Counted from the stretch's first letter, positions 1 to 9,539 are shown. The stretch is 64,000 bases of DNA from Roseateles hydrophilus (GCF_026712245.1 NZ_JAPPUY010000002.1:186001-250000); one strand, 5' to 3'. Notes: generated by a model from the sequence alone, not told the origin. Program-made: numbers and translations.

Positions 1-482
1 GCGCGCCGGTGCTGGCGCAGTTGTTCACCGAGGCCGAGGCCACGCACTGCGGCCGCCAGCTGATGCTGGACCGGCTGTTCGAGGTGTTGCTGATTTGGGT
101 GCTGCGCGAGCTGATGACGCAGGGCAGCGTCGAGTCCGGCATGCTGGCCGGGTTGTCGCACCCGAAGCTGCGTGGCGCGCTGGTGGCTATGCACGAGGCG
201 CCGCAGCGCGACTGGCCGCTGGCGGAACTGGCGGCGGCAGCGGGCATGTCGCGCACGGTGTTCGCCAACAGCTTCCGCGACGTTGTCGGCTGCACGCCAG
301 GCGTCTACCTGCAGCGCTGGCGCATCGGTCTGGCGCAAAAAGGGTTGCGCGAGGGCCGCGCGCTCAAGCACATCGCGATGGACGTGGGCTATGGCGGCGA
401 GGCGGCCCTGTCGCGTGCCTTCCGCACCCACACGGGCAAGTCGCCGCGTGAGTGGATCAAGGCCTTGGCGCAGCAGGGCTGA
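1..482 (+). CDS. AraC-family transcriptional regulator, C-terminal part (5' end outside window)
   Basis: The reading frame is open from base 3 and ends with TGA at 480-482, so the real start lies before the window. The visible part has the end of the cupin-type sensor domain of the AraC_binding_2/cupin_6 family (about the first 50 residues), then two helix-turn-helix motifs. The first is around WPLAELAAAAGMSRTVFANS and the second around LKHIAMDVGYGGEAALSRAF, ending in TGKSPREW, the typical AraC ending. It would bind promoter DNA and respond to a small ligand. No target gene is visible, since the next gene is on the other strand. The family call is firm; the ligand is unknown. Confidence 0.85.
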   Translation, partial: APVLAQLFTEAEATHCGRQLMLDRLFEVLLIWVLRELMTQGSVESGMLAGLSHPKLRGALVAMHEAPQRDWPLAELAAAAGMSRTVFANSFRDVVGCTPGVYLQRWRIGLAQKGLREGRALKHIAMDVGYGGEAALSRAFRTHTGKSPREWIKALAQQG

Positions 483-542
483 CCGACCGGTGGGCCAGAC
501 GGACCGATCGCTTCGACGTGGTGCGCGTGCGCGGTGCTGATC

Positions 543-1022
543 TCAGCGGGCCCGCACCACGCGGACTTGGAAGGGCACGCCTTCGATCTCCAGGAAGTAC
601 GCGCCAAACAAGCCCCGATGCACGACAGCCTTGGGATCTTGCAGGTCGTACAGCGCCTCGCTGTCGTCCGCGATGCGCCAGACCTGGCCGTTCTCCAGCT
701 CAATGCGCTGGTTGGGTCGCCAGCCCTGGAAGCGACCGCGGATGCGGCTCTCCATCTGCTGCAGAGCGGGTTGCGCGCCGGCCGGCGGCTTGACGGCCTC
801 CTGGCCGAACTTCGCAATCGCTTCGGCGGCGGGTGCGCTGGGCTTGGTTGTTGCCGTTGCCACGGCTGAGCTGCCCGGCACGTTCATCGCGTCATAGCAG
901 CGCAGCCGGCTCATGGCGTCGCCCTGCTGGCGGCAGGTTCTCACGTCACTGGCGAGGTCTTGAGCGCCAACGACGCTGGCGCCACCAATCAGCAACAGCG
1001 CGATGAACAGGTTGCGTGTCAT
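543..1022 (-). CDS. Secreted hypothetical protein downstream of rpoN
   Basis: A 159-residue protein with a clear signal peptide (hydrophobic residues 5-20, cleavage near VGA-Q). The mature part starts with a TCRQQGDAMSRLRCYDAM stretch (two Cys), a pattern seen in several small exported proteins that count Cys-x(n)-RLxCYD. An Ala/Pro linker follows, then a C-terminal beta-rich segment with ENGQVWR. The start is 9 nt after the rpoN stop, so it is probably co-transcribed as the last gene of the argS-to-rpoN run. In many proteobacteria a ribosome hibernation factor follows rpoN; it is not here. Function unknown; location is probably periplasmic. Confidence 0.7.
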   Translation of the reverse strand: MTRNLFIALLLIGGASVVGAQDLASDVRTCRQQGDAMSRLRCYDAMNVPGSSAVATATTKPSAPAAEAIAKFGQEAVKPPAGAQPALQQMESRIRGRFQGWRPNQRIELENGQVWRIADDSEALYDLQDPKAVVHRGLFGAYFLEIEGVPFQVRVVRAR

Positions 1023-1031
1023 GCAAGCTCC

Positions 1032-2525
1032 TTACAGCGCCTTGCGCAGGTTGGCCGGGGCGATCTTCATCGCCTCGCGGTACTTGGCCACCGTGCGCCG
1101 CGCGCACTGGATGCCTTGTTCGTCCAGCATGGCGGCCAGCGCGCTGTCTGACAGCGGCTTCTTGGTGTCCTCGGCCGCGACGAACTGCTTGATGAGCGCG
1201 CGTACGGCGGTGCTGGAGGCCTCACCGCCGGCCTCGGTGCTGAGCCCCGAGCCGAAGAAGTACTTCAGCTCGAAAGTGCCCCAACTCGTGGCCATGTACT
1301 TGGCGGTCGTCACGCGCGAGATGGTGGACTCGTGCAGGCCCAGCTCGTCGGCGATCTCGCGCAGCACCAGCGGCTTCATGGCCAGCTCGCCGTGCGTGAA
1401 GAAGCCGCGCTGGCGCTCCACGATGGCCTGGCTGACGCGCAGGATGGTGTCGAAGCGCTGCTGGATGTTCTTGATGAACCAGCGCGCCTCCTGAAGCTGC
1501 CCGCCCAGCGGCGAATTGCTGATGCCGCCGCGCGTGGCGCGCAGCGCGTTGGCGTAGAGCTCGTTGATGCGCAGCTTGGGCGCCACCTCGGGGTTGAGCA
1601 TGACGCGGAACTCGCGGCCCACCTTGCGCACGATGACGTCGGGCACGATGGCCGCGCTGGCGCCCTGCGCGAAGCGGCGGCCGGGCTTGGGCTCCAGCCG
1701 CGTGATCAGCGCCTGGGCTTCGCGCAGCATGGCCTCGTCGGCGCCCGTTTCATTCATCAGGCGGCGCATGTCGCGGCGCGCCAGCAGCTCCAGGTGGCCC
1801 TGGCAGATGCGCAGCGCGATGACCTGGGGCACGCTGCGGGGCAGTGCGCGCAATTGCAGCGTCAGGCACTCGGCCAGGTCGCGAGCGCCGATGCCGGCGG
1901 GGTCCAGGCTCTGCAGCAGGCGCAGCGCGATGCGCAGGTGGTCCAGCAGCTCCTCGCGATCCTCGTCGTCGTCGGGCACCAGCGCCGCGGCCAGCTCTTC
2001 CAGCGTGTCTTCCAGGTAGCCGTCTTCGTTCAGCGACTCGATGAGCACATGCAGCGCGGCACGGTCCTCGCGCGACAGCGTCATGCCGGCCAGCTGTTCG
2101 GCGAGGTGTTCGGCCAGCGTCGTGCCGGCGGACTCCTGGCTCTCGCGTTCGCCGTCGTCGTCGCTGCCGGCCGAGCTGCTGCTGGGCAGCTCGCGGATGC
2201 CGTCGAAATCGTCTCGCTCGGTGCCGTTCTCCCAGTCCTCGCGCTCGGTGCCGCCGAAATCCTCACCGGACAACTCGGCGGTCTCACCGCCCTCGGATTC
2301 TCCGGCCGAGGCCTCGGTACCGCTCTCGGCGGGCGCGTTGGTGGCCAGCTCCGGCGCGCTGACGCTGAACTCCTCTTCCGCCTCCAGCAGTGGGTTGGCG
2401 GCCAGCATCTGCTCGACTTCCTGGTGCAGCTCCAGCGTGGACAGCTGCAGCAGCCGGATGGATTGCTGCAGCTGGGGTGTCAGCGCGAGGTGCTGACTGA
2501 GGCGGACCTGGAGGGTCTGCTTCAT
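1032..2525 (-). CDS. rpoN: RNA polymerase sigma-54 factor RpoN
   Basis: A 497-residue sigma-54 factor, normal length. Region I (residues 1-50) is the Gln/Leu-rich activator-interacting segment (LTPQLQQSIRLLQLSTLEL). Region II, about 50-130, is a long acidic Glu/Asp/Ser stretch. The core-binding domain follows. The C-terminus has a helix-turn-helix (ELGLHESTISRVTTAKYM) and the RpoN box ARRTVAKYRE that reads the -24 element. It directs transcription needing AAA+ activators, one of which, the AcoR-like protein, is encoded at 41484-43493. It lies downstream of lptB, as in many beta- and gammaproteobacteria. A perfect 10-bp hairpin sits in the 166-nt gap from lptB. Confidence 0.97.
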   Translation of the reverse strand: MKQTLQVRLSQHLALTPQLQQSIRLLQLSTLELHQEVEQMLAANPLLEAEEEFSVSAPELATNAPAESGTEASAGESEGGETAELSGEDFGGTEREDWENGTERDDFDGIRELPSSSSAGSDDDGERESQESAGTTLAEHLAEQLAGMTLSREDRAALHVLIESLNEDGYLEDTLEELAAALVPDDDEDREELLDHLRIALRLLQSLDPAGIGARDLAECLTLQLRALPRSVPQVIALRICQGHLELLARRDMRRLMNETGADEAMLREAQALITRLEPKPGRRFAQGASAAIVPDVIVRKVGREFRVMLNPEVAPKLRINELYANALRATRGGISNSPLGGQLQEARWFIKNIQQRFDTILRVSQAIVERQRGFFTHGELAMKPLVLREIADELGLHESTISRVTTAKYMATSWGTFELKYFFGSGLSTEAGGEASSTAVRALIKQFVAAEDTKKPLSDSALAAMLDEQGIQCARRTVAKYREAMKIAPANLRKAL

Positions 2526-2597
2526 GCTGCGCCGCCAGCGTGTGGCGCATTCGGGCCGAGCGCCGGGCCGCTCCCAGGCCGGCCCGCCATGGCGATG

Positions 2598-2622
2598 TGC
2601 TTGCGGCTCGATGCCGCAAGCA
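2598..2622. other. Intercistronic hairpin between lptB and rpoN
   Basis: TGCTTGCGGC (2598-2607) and GCCGCAAGCA (2613-2622) form a perfect 10-bp stem with a 5-nt loop TCGAT. There is no T-run on either side, so it is not a standard intrinsic terminator. It lies in the 166-nt gap between two genes that are usually close together. It may act in mRNA processing or partial attenuation before rpoN, or be a copy of a small GC-rich intergenic repeat. That role is inference. Confidence 0.5.
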
Positions 2623-2691
2623 TCGCCGTCCCCTCGGGGGACCGGTCAGGCTGGCCCGCGTTCAGCGGGGCAAGGCTGGACGAGGGGCTCA

Positions 2692-3474
2692 TTACATCCT
2701 GAAGTGTTCGCCGAGGTAGACCTTGCGCACGTCGGCGTTGGCCACGATCTCGTCGGGCGTGCCTTCGGCGAGCACCGCGCCCTCACTGATGATGTAGGCG
2801 CGGTCGCAGATGCCCAGCGTCTCGCGGACGTTGTGGTCCGTGATCAGCACGCCGATGCCACGCCCCTTCAGGAAGCTGATGATGCGCTGGATCTCCAGCA
2901 CCGCGATCGGGTCCACGCCGGCGAAGGGTTCGTCCAGCAGGATGAAGCGCGGCTGCGTGGCCAGAGCGCGGGCGATCTCCACGCGGCGCCGTTCGCCGCC
3001 GGACAGCGCCGGTGCCGGGCTGTCGCGCAGTCCTTCGATGGACAGGTCGTGCAACAGGCCGTTGAGCAGCTCGTCGATGCGGGCCTTGGACAGCGCCTTG
3101 CCGCGCTCGTCCTGCTGCAGCTCCAGCACGGCGCGGATGTTCTGCTCGACGGTCAGCTTGCGGAAGATGGAAGCTTCCTGCGGCAGGTAGCTCAGCCCCA
3201 GCCGGGCGCGCGAGTGGATGGGCAGGCGCTGCACCTCGGCGCCGTCGATGCGGATGATGCCGGCGTCCGAGCGCACCAGGCCCACGATCATGTAGAAGCT
3301 CGTGGTCTTGCCCGCGCCGTTGGGGCCCAGCAGGCCCACTACCTCGCCGCAGTCCACGCGCACATGCACGTTCTTGACGACCTTGCGCACGCCATAGGTC
3401 TTGGCCAGGCCTTCGGCCTCGAGCCGGCTGCCGCCGCAGCTGGCCGGCGGAGTCTGGGCGACGCTGCTCGTCAC
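2692..3474 (-). CDS. lptB: LPS export ABC transporter ATPase LptB
   Basis: A 260-residue ABC ATPase that powers extraction of lipopolysaccharide from the inner membrane by the LptB2FGC complex. Walker A is GPNGAGKTT, the signature is LSGGERRRVEIARAL, and Walker B is FILLDEPFAGVDP with the catalytic Glu. The switch His is in LITDHNVRET. These are the LptB-specific forms. The start overlaps the lptA stop by 4 nt (ATGA), showing translational coupling. LptC, usually just upstream of lptA, is not encoded in this neighbourhood. An N-terminal extension of about 18 residues precedes the usual first strand. Confidence 0.96.
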   Translation of the reverse strand: MTSSVAQTPPASCGGSRLEAEGLAKTYGVRKVVKNVHVRVDCGEVVGLLGPNGAGKTTSFYMIVGLVRSDAGIIRIDGAEVQRLPIHSRARLGLSYLPQEASIFRKLTVEQNIRAVLELQQDERGKALSKARIDELLNGLLHDLSIEGLRDSPAPALSGGERRRVEIARALATQPRFILLDEPFAGVDPIAVLEIQRIISFLKGRGIGVLITDHNVRETLGICDRAYIISEGAVLAEGTPDEIVANADVRKVYLGEHFRM

Positions 3475-4076
3475 GACGGCTTGCCCGGCTGCAGCGTCGT
3501 CGACGGCTTCAGCGGCAATGTCGGCGTGGGCGCCGAGCTGGCGTCGTCGGCCGCCTCGGCGCGCGGCATCACGACGATGCGGGTGCGGCCGTTGGGGTTG
3601 GGCGAGGCGCTGCCGCCTTCCAGCGTGGCCACCTCGGTGCGGCTGTTGTAGATGATGACCGCGCCGGCCATCTCGTTCATGACCATCGCGCCGCGCGTGG
3701 TGCGCACGCGGGCATTGCCGATGAAGCGCACGACCTCCGTGCGCGTGTCGTATTCGACCTGGTCGGCCGTGCCATCGATGGCCTCGCCGGGCACATCGCG
3801 GGCCTGGCGGAAGCTCACCGGCTGCTCGCTGGTGCCGCTGGCGTAGGCCTGGTGGTAACCGTCGCGGGTCTCGCGCACGTCCACCTTCTCGGCCCGCAGC
3901 GCCAGGCTGCCCTTGGTGACGACGACATTGCCCACCAGCTCCAGGCGCTGGTTGACCTGGTCGATCTGGCCCGGCTTGTCGGACGAGAACACAAGGGGCT
4001 TGCTGCGGTCGGCCTTCTCCGCGAAGGCGGCGCCAGCAGCAAGGGCGAGCAGCAGGGGAAGTAGGCGCAGAGACAT
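3471..4076 (-). CDS. lptA: Lipopolysaccharide transport periplasmic protein LptA
   Basis: A 201-residue periplasmic protein with a signal peptide (MSLRLLPLLLALAAGAAFA). I chose the ATG at 4076 because it begins directly with the signal peptide; an in-frame ATG at 4100 would add eight residues. The body has the OstA/LptA jellyroll features, with repeated short strands such as LELVGNVVVTKGSLALRAEKVDV and VVRFIGNARVRTTRGAMVM. LptA bridges LptC and LptD and carries LPS across the periplasm. A Pro/Thr-rich tail follows the fold. It overlaps lptB by 4 nt; dsbA-like lies upstream on the same strand. Confidence 0.92.
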   Translation of the reverse strand: MSLRLLPLLLALAAGAAFAEKADRSKPLVFSSDKPGQIDQVNQRLELVGNVVVTKGSLALRAEKVDVRETRDGYHQAYASGTSEQPVSFRQARDVPGEAIDGTADQVEYDTRTEVVRFIGNARVRTTRGAMVMNEMAGAVIIYNSRTEVATLEGGSASPNPNGRTRIVVMPRAEAADDASSAPTPTLPLKPSTTLQPGKPS

Positions 4077-4182
4077 GGCGGCACGGAAGTTGCAGGCCAT
4101 TCTATGGGTGCCGCAGCGGCCTCAGCCTCTGCGTCGCGGCAACCGGATGAGTGGTTGCCGCGACGGCCGGGCCCGGCGCGGT

Positions 4183-4836
4183 TTACTTCTTGGCGCGCAC
4201 GCGCTGGATCAGGAAGTCGGTGACCTGCAGGGCGCGCTGGCCCGACTCATGCTCGGCCAGGCGCTGGCCGGCGCTGGCGATCGCGGGCGAGGTGATGAAG
4301 CGGCCGGCAATGCCCAGCGCGGGCACGCCGTCGGCGCGGTAGGCGTCGAACAGCTTGTCGGCCTGCGAGCACTTGGTCTGCACGCCGAAGGAGTTGTAGG
4401 CGTCCAGGTACTTGGCCGCGTCCACGCCCAGGTTGGCGAGGAACTTGGCCTGCACCTTGGGGTCATCCAGGCTCTGGCCCTGCTGGTGCATCGCGGCAAA
4501 GATGGCCGGCCGCGCCTGGGCTTCCTTGCCCAGGGCTTCGAGCGCATAGAACATGCGCTGATGCGGCTTGAGGCTGCCGCGGAAGGCCACGTGCACCTTG
4601 CGGAAGGCGATGTCGGCCGGCACCTGCTTGGCCCAGGGTTCGATCAGCGGCTCGAAGGCGTAGCAGTGCGGGCAGCCGTACCAGAAGAACTCGATCACCT
4701 CGATGCGACCGGGTGCCGTGGGCAGCGGTTGGGCCAGCACGTTGTAGTGCCGGCCTTCGACCGGGCCGCCCTGGGCGAGGGCGGTGCCCGCGAGGGGCGT
4801 GGTGGCGAGCAGGGCAGAGAAATCGCGGCGCTTCAT
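4183..4836 (-). CDS. dsbA: Thiol:disulfide interchange protein, DsbA family
   Basis: A 217-residue exported thioredoxin-fold protein. The N-terminus KRRDFSALLATTPLAG looks Tat-like (RRDF) or an ordinary signal peptide. The active site is C55-P-H-C58 in YGCPHCYAF, the classic DsbA dipeptide. The cis-proline loop is GVPALGI. A helical insertion lies between. It oxidises cysteines in exported proteins. It follows the SPOR gene with a 23-nt gap and probably belongs to the argS transcript. DsbB is not in the window. Confidence 0.92.
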   Translation of the reverse strand: MKRRDFSALLATTPLAGTALAQGGPVEGRHYNVLAQPLPTAPGRIEVIEFFWYGCPHCYAFEPLIEPWAKQVPADIAFRKVHVAFRGSLKPHQRMFYALEALGKEAQARPAIFAAMHQQGQSLDDPKVQAKFLANLGVDAAKYLDAYNSFGVQTKCSQADKLFDAYRADGVPALGIAGRFITSPAIASAGQRLAEHESGQRALQVTDFLIQRVRAKK

Positions 4837-4859
4837 GGCGTCAGGTTCCTAGGGTGGTG

Positions 4860-5519
4860 TCAGCGTTGTACACGAACGAGGTTGGCCTCGAAGCCGGCGC
4901 CCTCGATCTTGCGTTGCAGGTCTTCGGCGGCGTCGCGCGTGTCCAGGGGGCCCAGGCGCACGCGGTAGACGGTGCGGCCGTTCTGCTCGCGCTCCATCAG
5001 CTTGGCCGTGAAGCCCTGGATGGCGAGCTTGGCCTTCTGGGCCTCGGCGTCCTCGGTGCGCGTGTAGGCGCCGGCCTGCACGAAGTAGACGAAGGCGTCG
5101 GCCGCTGCCGGGGCCGAGGCGGCCGGCGTGGCGGGCGCTTCAGCCTTGGCGGCTGGCTTGGCCGGGGCGGTGGCCGCCGTGGGCGTGCTCGCCGCAGCGA
5201 CCGGGGCGCTGGCCGTTGCCGGCACGGCCGGTGGCGGCGTGGTGGCTGCAGGCGGCGCGTTGACGACACCGCTGGCGCTGCGGGTGCCCTTGCCGGCCAG
5301 CGGCGCGTTGGGGTCCCAGTTCTTGTTGCGCTCGGCCTCGGCCGCGTCCTGCTCGGCCGTGCGCTGCGGCACCTTGTCGACGAAGGGGATGGGCACCTTG
5401 GTGATGTACAGCGCCACGCCAAGGGCGACGGCCAAGCCCACCAGCAGGCCCACGATCAGGCCGAGGACGAAGCCGCCCTTCTGGTTCTTCTGGCCGGCGG
5501 GTTTGGACGCTGAGGTCAT
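4860..5519 (-). CDS. SPOR-domain membrane protein
   Basis: A 219-residue protein with a short cytoplasmic N-terminus, one membrane helix (about residues 16-40), a long Ala/Pro/Thr linker (about 75-140) and a C-terminal SPOR domain ([22 protein letters not shown] to the end). SPOR domains bind denuded glycan at the division septum. The layout is that of FtsN-like proteins, and DamX or DedD are alternatives. The start overlaps the argS stop by 4 nt (ATGA). Division function is inferred from domain layout. Confidence 0.88.
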   Translation of the reverse strand: MTSASKPAGQKNQKGGFVLGLIVGLLVGLAVALGVALYITKVPIPFVDKVPQRTAEQDAAEAERNKNWDPNAPLAGKGTRSASGVVNAPPAATTPPPAVPATASAPVAAASTPTAATAPAKPAAKAEAPATPAASAPAAADAFVYFVQAGAYTRTEDAEAQKAKLAIQGFTAKLMEREQNGRTVYRVRLGPLDTRDAAEDLQRKIEGAGFEANLVRVQR

Positions 5520-7231
5520 GCGCTCTCCGAGGTTTCCGAGGTGTCAGCAGTGTCGCGGTTCATTTGCTCGGGCGCGCTGACGCCCAGCATGCCCAGGGCG
5601 TTGGCCAGCACCTGGCGCGTGGCGGCCAGCAGCGCGACGCGGGCGCGGCTGAGTTCGGGCGCCTGGTCCAGCACGCGCTCGGCGGCGTAGTACGAGTGGT
5701 AGGCACCAGCCAGGTCGCGGGCGTAGAACGCGATGTCGTGCGGCGCCAGGCCGGCGGCTGCGCCGCTGAGCATGTCGGGGTAGGCGGCGAGCTTGAGCAT
5801 CAGCGCCTCCTCGGTGGGGGCGGTCAGCAGGCTCAGGTCGGCGCTCATGGCCGATCCAACGTCGCCACCCCACTTGCGGATGACCGAGCAGATGCGGGCG
5901 TGCGCGTACTGCACGTAGAACACCGGGTTCTCGTCGTTCTGCTTCAGCGCCAGGTCGATGTCGAAGACGAACTCGGTGTCGGCCTTGCGGCTGATCAGGA
6001 AGAAGCGCACCGCGTCGCGGCTGGTCCAGTCGATCAGGTCGCGCAGCGTCACGTAGCTGCCGGCGCGCTTGGAGATCTTGACCTCCTCGCCGCCCTTCAT
6101 GACCGTGACCATCTTGTGCAGCACGTAGTCCGGGAAGCCCTGCGGGATGCCGAGGTCAACCGCCTGCAGGCCGGCGCGCACGCGGGCGATGGTGCCGTGG
6201 TGGTCCGTGCCCTGGATGTTGATGCACTGCGTGTAGCCGCGCTCGAACTTGTTGATGTGATAGGCCACGTCGGGCACGAAGTAGGTGAAGCCACCTTCCT
6301 TCTTGCGCATGACGCGGTCCTTGTCGTCGCCGTAGTCGGTGGTGCGCAGCCACAGCGCGCCGCCTTCTTCGTAGGTCTTGCCGCTGGCCACCAGCCGCTC
6401 GACGGTCTTCTCCAGCTGGCCGCCCGCATACACGCTGGACTCCAGGAAGTAGCTGTCGAACTTCAGGCCGAAGGCCTGCAGGTCCAGGTCTTGCTCATGG
6501 CGCAGGTAGGCGACGGCGAACTGGCGGATGCTGTCGAGGTCGTTGACGTCGCCCGAGGCGGTGAACTCGCGGTCATCGGCCTTCACCGTCTCCTTGCGCA
6601 GGAAGGCGTCGGCGATGTCCTGGATGTAGTCGCCGTTGTAGGCGGCCTCGGGCCACTCGGCGTCACCGGGCTTGAAGCCCTTCAGTCGCATCTGCGTGGA
6701 GTTGGCGAGCGTGGCGATCTGCACGCCGGCGTCGTTGTAATAGAACTCGCGGGTCACGTCGTGGCCCTGGCTCTGGAACACCGAGCACAGCGAGTCACCC
6801 AGCGCCGCCTGGCGGGCGTGGCCCACGTGCAGCGGGCCGGTGGGGTTGGCGGACACGAACTCCACCATCACATGCTTGCCCGTCGCGGCGCGGTGGCCGA
6901 ACTTGTCGGCGGCGCCCAGCACCTCGGTGACGACGGCCTGCTTGGCGGCGGGCTTGAGGCGGATGTTGATGAAGCCGGGGCCGGCGATCTCCAGCGCCTG
7001 CACCCATTGCTGGAAAGCCGGCTTGGCTTCGAGCGCGGCGATCAGGCGCGTGGCCAGTTCGCGCGGGTTGGCCTTGAGCGGCTTGGCCAGCTGCATGGCG
7101 GCCGTGCAGGCGAAGTCGCCGTGGGCGGCCTGCTTGGGGGATTCGAAGGCCGCCGGGGCGTTGGCGCCGGGGGCAATTTCCTGGAGGGACTCGGCGAGTG
7201 CGGCGAGCAGCGCCTGCTTGGCTTGGATCAT
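5516..7231 (-). CDS. argS: Arginyl-tRNA synthetase
   Basis: A 571-residue class I synthetase that charges tRNA-Arg. The N-terminal Add1 domain is present. The HIGH motif is HVGH in [10 protein letters not shown], and the KMSKS-like loop is KISKRAGS. The C-terminal DALR anticodon-binding domain contains [11 protein letters not shown] and [11 protein letters not shown]. Its length is normal for the family. It is the first gene of a minus-strand run through SPOR, dsbA, lptA, lptB and rpoN, with a 4-nt overlap to the SPOR gene. Confidence 0.97.
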   Translation of the reverse strand: MIQAKQALLAALAESLQEIAPGANAPAAFESPKQAAHGDFACTAAMQLAKPLKANPRELATRLIAALEAKPAFQQWVQALEIAGPGFINIRLKPAAKQAVVTEVLGAADKFGHRAATGKHVMVEFVSANPTGPLHVGHARQAALGDSLCSVFQSQGHDVTREFYYNDAGVQIATLANSTQMRLKGFKPGDAEWPEAAYNGDYIQDIADAFLRKETVKADDREFTASGDVNDLDSIRQFAVAYLRHEQDLDLQAFGLKFDSYFLESSVYAGGQLEKTVERLVASGKTYEEGGALWLRTTDYGDDKDRVMRKKEGGFTYFVPDVAYHINKFERGYTQCINIQGTDHHGTIARVRAGLQAVDLGIPQGFPDYVLHKMVTVMKGGEEVKISKRAGSYVTLRDLIDWTSRDAVRFFLISRKADTEFVFDIDLALKQNDENPVFYVQYAHARICSVIRKWGGDVGSAMSADLSLLTAPTEEALMLKLAAYPDMLSGAAAGLAPHDIAFYARDLAGAYHSYYAAERVLDQAPELSRARVALLAATRQVLANALGMLGVSAPEQMNRDTADTSETSESA

Positions 7232-7258
7232 GGGCGGGATTTTAGGAGGCGCGCCCGC

Positions 7259-7894
7259 TCAGGCATGGCGCGGCTGGCTCAACAGCCGCACGGCGAGGCC
7301 GCCCAGCACCAGGCCCATCAGCCAGCGCTGCACGGCCAGCCACAGGCGGTGGCGCCCGAACCAGCCGGCGATGCCCGCCGCCGACAGCGTGACCAGCAGG
7401 TTGATGCCGCCGCCGATGAATGCCTGCGTGGCGCCCAGCAGCAGGCTCTGCACCAGCACCGAGCCGCCGTCCGGCGAGATGAACTGCGGCAGCACCGACA
7501 GGTAGAACACGGCGACCTTGGGGTTCAGGACGCTGGTCAGCAGGCCCATCGTGAACAGCTTGCGGGGCGATTCTGGCGGCAGGTCGCGGGCCTCGAAGGG
7601 CGAGCGTGCGCCGGGCCGCAGCGCCTGCCAGGCCAGCCAGCCCAGGTAGAGCGCGCCGCCGAACTTCAGCAACTCGTAGCCCAGCGGCACGGCCATGAAC
7701 AGCGCCGTCAGCCCGATGGACGCGCACACCACGTGCACCGTGAAGCCCAGCATCACGCCCGCCCACGACAGCAGCCCCGCGTTGCGGCCCTGGCACAGCG
7801 AGCGCGACAGCAGGTAGACCATGTTGGGCCCGGGCGTGAGGGCCATCAGCAGCGCAGTGGCGGCAAAGACGAGGTGGCTGGACGGATCGGTCAT
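7259..7894 (-). CDS. LysE/RhtB-family amino-acid exporter
   Basis: A 211-residue membrane protein with about six hydrophobic segments. The family hallmark near the N-terminus is TPGPNMVYLLSRSLCQGRNAG, and the GALYLGWLAWQALRPG stretch is also typical. RhtB-type proteins export amino acids such as threonine, homoserine or leucine; the substrate cannot be told from sequence. It ends 27 nt before the argS start on the same strand and is probably a separate unit. Confidence 0.88.
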   Translation of the reverse strand: MTDPSSHLVFAATALLMALTPGPNMVYLLSRSLCQGRNAGLLSWAGVMLGFTVHVVCASIGLTALFMAVPLGYELLKFGGALYLGWLAWQALRPGARSPFEARDLPPESPRKLFTMGLLTSVLNPKVAVFYLSVLPQFISPDGGSVLVQSLLLGATQAFIGGGINLLVTLSAAGIAGWFGRHRLWLAVQRWLMGLVLGGLAVRLLSQPRHA

Positions 7895-8116
7895 GGCGTG
7901 GCGGGCAGGGCGGCGCGCATCATGGCAGCCGCCGGGGGCGCCTGACGAAACGCATGGCGCGGCTGTCGGGCGAGTTCAGCCGTCTGTCGGCTCGTGGCAG
8001 GCCCGGCACCGCCCGGCCATCAGCGGCCGGCCGCAGGCGAGGGCGCGCGTGAAGTCGTTTGTGGCGACAACGGCGTGGGCGTACATCGGCCGGCTCCGTC
8101 ATGGGCGGCCCGTATC

Positions 8117-9463
8117 ATGACCCGCGTGAGTGCCCCAGCAGACGACCTGCCCTCCCACATCGGCCGCTATCAGGTGCTGAGGCGCCTGGGCGAAGGCGCG
8201 ACCAGCGACGTGTTCCTGGCGCGCGACCCGTTCCAGGGCCAGGATGTCGCCATCAAGCGCATGCGCACCTGGGCGCCCGCGCCGGACGCCCCGAACAGCG
8301 ACTTCAGCAACCGCTTCTTCAGCGCCGAGGCCGCGCTGGCCGGCCGCCTGCATCACCCCAATGTCGTCGCCATCCTGGACGCCGTGGCCGAGGACGCGTC
8401 GCCGTACCTCGTCATGGAGTACGTGCCCGGCGTCACGCTCAAGCACTTCTGCCGCAGCGACCGCCTGCTGCCGCTGGATCAGATCGTCGAAATGGCCTTC
8501 AAGTGCGCGATGGCACTGGGCTACGTCTACCGCCAGGGGCTCATCCACCGCGACGTCAAGCCGGCCAACCTGCTGGCGGTGCTGGACGCGTCGGGCCAGG
8601 TGGTGGACGTCAAGGTCAGCGACTTCGGCTCGGCGCTGAACCTGCATGCCGACTCCACGCAGATCCACCGCGTCGGCTCGCTGGCCTACATGCCGCCGGA
8701 GCAGATCGAGGGCGGCGATGTGGACTGCCGCGCCGACATCTACGCGCTGGGCGCCGTGCTGTACCACCTGATCGGCGGCCGCCCGCCCTTCGATGCGCCG
8801 CACCAGATGGCGCTGATGCACCAGATCTACCACCAGCCGCCGCTGCCGCTGATGGGCCAGCGCGAGGGCGTCACCGAGGCGCTGGACGCCGTCGTGCAGC
8901 GTGCGCTGGCGAAGGCGCCGCACGAGCGTTTCGCGACCTGGGACGCCTTCGCGCAGGCGCTGTCCAGCCTGGTGGCCACGCAGCAGGTGCCGCTGAACCG
9001 GCTGGGCGAGGTGCGCGACTCGGAGCGCTTCAACATGCTGCGCGCACTGGAATTCTTTGCCGAGTTCGGCGATGTGCAGCTGTGGGAGGTGGTGCGGCGC
9101 GCGCGCTGGAAGCGCTACCCCGAAGGCCACCCGCTGTTCAAGCGCGGGCAGGAGGGCAACAGCTTCCACATCATTGCGCAGGGCGAGGTGCAGGTGCACC
9201 GCGACAACCGCATCGTCGCGACGCTGGGCCAGGGCACCTCGGTGGGCGAGATGGCCTACCTGGCGCCCAACCCCGACCTGCGCCGCCACAGCACCGACAT
9301 CAAGGTCACGCAGCCCTGCACGACGATCTGCTTCACGCCGGAGTCGCTGGGCCAGCTCAGCCCGGAGTGCCAGCACCGCTTCGACCGCGCCTTCATCCGC
9401 GTGCTGGTGCGCCGCCTGCATGCGGCCCACGAGGCGCTGGCCCATCCGCGCCGCATCCTCTGA
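8117..9463 (+). CDS. Ser/Thr protein kinase with C-terminal cyclic-nucleotide-binding domain
   Basis: A 448-residue fusion. Residues about 18-280 are a Hanks-type kinase: glycine loop LGEGATSDV, catalytic Lys47 in VAIKRM, HRDVKPANLL catalytic loop, DFG in SDFGSAL, and a PPE activation-loop end (YMPPEQI). Residues about 335-430 form a CRP-like cNMP-binding barrel (FKRGQEGNSFHIIAQGEVQV, GEMAYLAPNPDLRRHST). No membrane helix is seen, so it is cytosolic. A second messenger may control kinase activity. I chose the ATG at 8117 because the kinase fold starts 15 residues later. The psiF-like gene follows but has its own strong ribosome site. Confidence 0.9.
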   Translation: MTRVSAPADDLPSHIGRYQVLRRLGEGATSDVFLARDPFQGQDVAIKRMRTWAPAPDAPNSDFSNRFFSAEAALAGRLHHPNVVAILDAVAEDASPYLVMEYVPGVTLKHFCRSDRLLPLDQIVEMAFKCAMALGYVYRQGLIHRDVKPANLLAVLDASGQVVDVKVSDFGSALNLHADSTQIHRVGSLAYMPPEQIEGGDVDCRADIYALGAVLYHLIGGRPPFDAPHQMALMHQIYHQPPLPLMGQREGVTEALDAVVQRALAKAPHERFATWDAFAQALSSLVATQQVPLNRLGEVRDSERFNMLRALEFFAEFGDVQLWEVVRRARWKRYPEGHPLFKRGQEGNSFHIIAQGEVQVHRDNRIVATLGQGTSVGEMAYLAPNPDLRRHSTDIKVTQPCTTICFTPESLGQLSPECQHRFDRAFIRVLVRRLHAAHEALAHPRRIL

Positions 9464-9539
9464 CGAGCGCTTGAGCCGCCGCGCGCGGCGTGCTGGAATC
9501 GACCCGCCCCATCACCCATCTCAGGAAGGAGTCCTCGCC

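Noticed and set aside
1332-2702. Long plus-strand frame opposite rpoN
   Set aside because: Antisense shadow with low-complexity sequence; rpoN is unambiguous.
5564-7945. 793-codon plus-strand frame opposite argS and the LysE gene
   Set aside because: Antisense to argS and running into the LysE gene; no motif.
7978-8088. 36-codon minus-strand frame with a Cys-x2-Cys-like ending (RCRACHEPTD)
   Set aside because: Resembles a zinc ribbon but is too short, has no ribosome site, and lies in the kinase upstream region.
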